Source: Leptospira licerasiae serovar Varillal str. VAR 010
GTDB lineage: Bacteria; Spirochaetota; Leptospiria; Leptospirales; Leptospiraceae
NCBI RefSeq assembly: GCF_000244755.1
Contig: NZ_AHOO02000011.1
Span: 21,001-85,000 of the forward strand
DNA length: 64,000 bases
Direction: 5' to 3'
Shown here: positions 63,170 to 64,000 of the stretch, piece by piece
Layout: every line of letters starts with the position of its first letter
Numbering within the stretch: the first letter of the stretch is position 1
The notes under the pieces: model-generated
Databases searched by the model: none
Told to the model about the DNA's origin: nothing
Seen by the model: only the letters and a program-made list of their open reading frames with translations
Position numbers and translations under genes: made by a program

Positions 63170-64000
63170 ATGTCTGCCACTAGTCTTGTTCGAACTTCAG
63201 GAAAAAAGAAGGCACCGGCCAAAAATGCGATGGAAAAAAAGAATGCTAAGTTCTCCAAAACTTCGAAAGAAATTTCCAAAAGCCTGATTAAGGGTTTAAA
63301 TCTTCCGATTGTTTATTCTCCTTATTCTCCGGAGAAAGCCGACCTAAAACATCTAACGGATTGGATCAAAAAGAATCATAAAGAAATACAAAGAGATCTA
63401 TTGATCTACGGAGCAATCCTACTCAGAGGTTTTAATATAGGTTCGTCAGAAAATTTTGAAAAAGTCGCTTTAAGTTTGGATCCCAATTTGTCGGAAGTAT
63501 ATTTGGGAACTTCTCCTAGAGACAAAAAGACAAAGTTCGTGCATACTGCCAGCGAACTTCCTTCCGCTTATCCGATCATGCAGCATGCAGAAATGAGCTT
63601 CTTAAACAAACCTCCTAAAAAACTTTTCTTTTATGCAAAAGTAGCTCCTTCCAAAAATGGAGAAACTCCTATCACGGATCTAAGGACTGTACTAAGAGAT
63701 ATGCCTAATCGTATTTCAGATAAAGTGGAAAAGCAAGGGATCAAGTATATTCGTCATTATGATGGCCCTGGTGCTTCTCGTTATAGTCTTTGGAAAACAA
63801 AACCTTGGAGCGAAATGTTTAAGACGATAGATAAAAAAATAGCGGAGAAGGAGATAAAAAAGCAGAATTTCGAGCATGAATGGTTACCAGGGAATAAATT
63901 AAGATTAATAAATTCTCAAGTAGGTGTCAGAAAACACCCGATTGCCGGATCCAAGGCTTGGCATAATCATAGCCAAACGTTTCATATAGATTCACCTAGG
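63170..64000 (+). CDS. TauD/SyrP-like Fe(II)/2-oxoglutarate dioxygenase (5' part)
   Basis: 277 residues before the frame leaves the window. Ribosome site AAGGGG is seven bases before the ATG at 63170. A basic N-terminal extension of about 40 residues (GKKKAPAKNAMEKKNAKF) precedes the fold. GAILLRGFNIGSSENFEKVA near 80 and the iron-binding H139-x-E141 (QHAEMSF) match TauD/SyrP proteins, with ITDLRTVLRDMP near 167. The second histidine and the 2-oxoglutarate arginine lie beyond the window. Divergent from the carboxylase gene. Confidence 0.85.
   Translation, partial: MSATSLVRTSGKKKAPAKNAMEKKNAKFSKTSKEISKSLIKGLNLPIVYSPYSPEKADLKHLTDWIKKNHKEIQRDLLIYGAILLRGFNIGSSENFEKVALSLDPNLSEVYLGTSPRDKKTKFVHTASELPSAYPIMQHAEMSFLNKPPKKLFFYAKVAPSKNGETPITDLRTVLRDMPNRISDKVEKQGIKYIRHYDGPGASRYSLWKTKPWSEMFKTIDKKIAEKEIKKQNFEHEWLPGNKLRLINSQVGVRKHPIAGSKAWHNHSQTFHIDSPR

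Noticed and set aside
63076..63279. Minus-strand frame with a hydrophobic segment
   Set aside because: It overlaps the start of the TauD-like gene, which has a good ribosome site and clear motifs.
1..64000. CRISPR arrays, rRNA, tRNA, transposases or prophage genes
   Set aside because: No regularly spaced repeats, no clover-leaf sequences, and no transposase or phage proteins were recognised.

Overview
The window looks like a chromosomal segment of a Leptospira species. The reasons are the many small lipoproteins with relaxed spirochaete lipoboxes, the TRL, DUF3015 and DUF4105 families, and the overall protein make-up. By eye the base composition is richer in G+C than L. interrogans, so a saprophytic or intermediate species seems more likely, but that is an inference. 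No rRNA, tRNA, CRISPR array, transposase or prophage gene was found. The segment reads as continuous, ordinary chromosome with tightly packed genes, many joined by ATGA or TAATG overlaps.

Layout. 1-9.3 kb: envelope proteins (lipoproteins, a TRL-family protein, tandem DUF3015 proteins, a DUF4105 protein with a probable outer-membrane barrel, an alpha/beta hydrolase) and a TrmA/RumA-type RNA methyltransferase. 9.3-16.3 kb: SpoIID/LytB lipoprotein, a repeat-rich intergenic region, a LolD/MacB-type ABC exporter pair, two unknown proteins and pyrE. 16.5-17.6 kb: acyl-lipid desaturase. 17.6-30.7 kb: a leftward block of seven genes. Two sets of circularly permuted ATP-grasp, alpha-E and transglutaminase-like proteins flank an iron-type pair (imelysin lipoprotein and FecA-like TonB-dependent receptor). 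This is the most unusual part of the window.

31-39 kb: SGNH hydrolase, two lipoproteins (one with an HEGGH motif), a saccharopine-dehydrogenase-like oxidoreductase, a sterol-desaturase-family membrane enzyme, an SRPBCC protein, a secreted protein coupled to a tiny lipoprotein, and a TIGR04282-type glycosyltransferase. 39-44.2 kb: a HET-C/phospholipase-C-like secreted protein whose start lies in a pair of palindromes, then a coupled three-gene unit (MlaC/HpnM-like protein, RND transporter, lipoprotein) that probably moves lipids across the envelope. 44.5-50 kb: nitronate monooxygenase, quinol-monooxygenase-like protein, HtrA-like protease, a second copy of the intergenic repeat, pirin, small lipoproteins and a DUF445 protein. 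50-55 kb: a large polytopic membrane protein, a 44-residue protein and a 7TM-SpoIIE phosphatase. 55-59 kb: a complete sulfate ABC importer operon (sbp-cysT-cysW-cysA) with a palindromic operator candidate. 59-64 kb: a secreted protein, a single-chain acyl-CoA carboxylase and the start of a TauD-like dioxygenase.

Most of the window serves the cell envelope: lipid modification and transport, lipoproteins, and nutrient (iron, sulfate) uptake. Names rest on motifs read by eye; no database search was possible.
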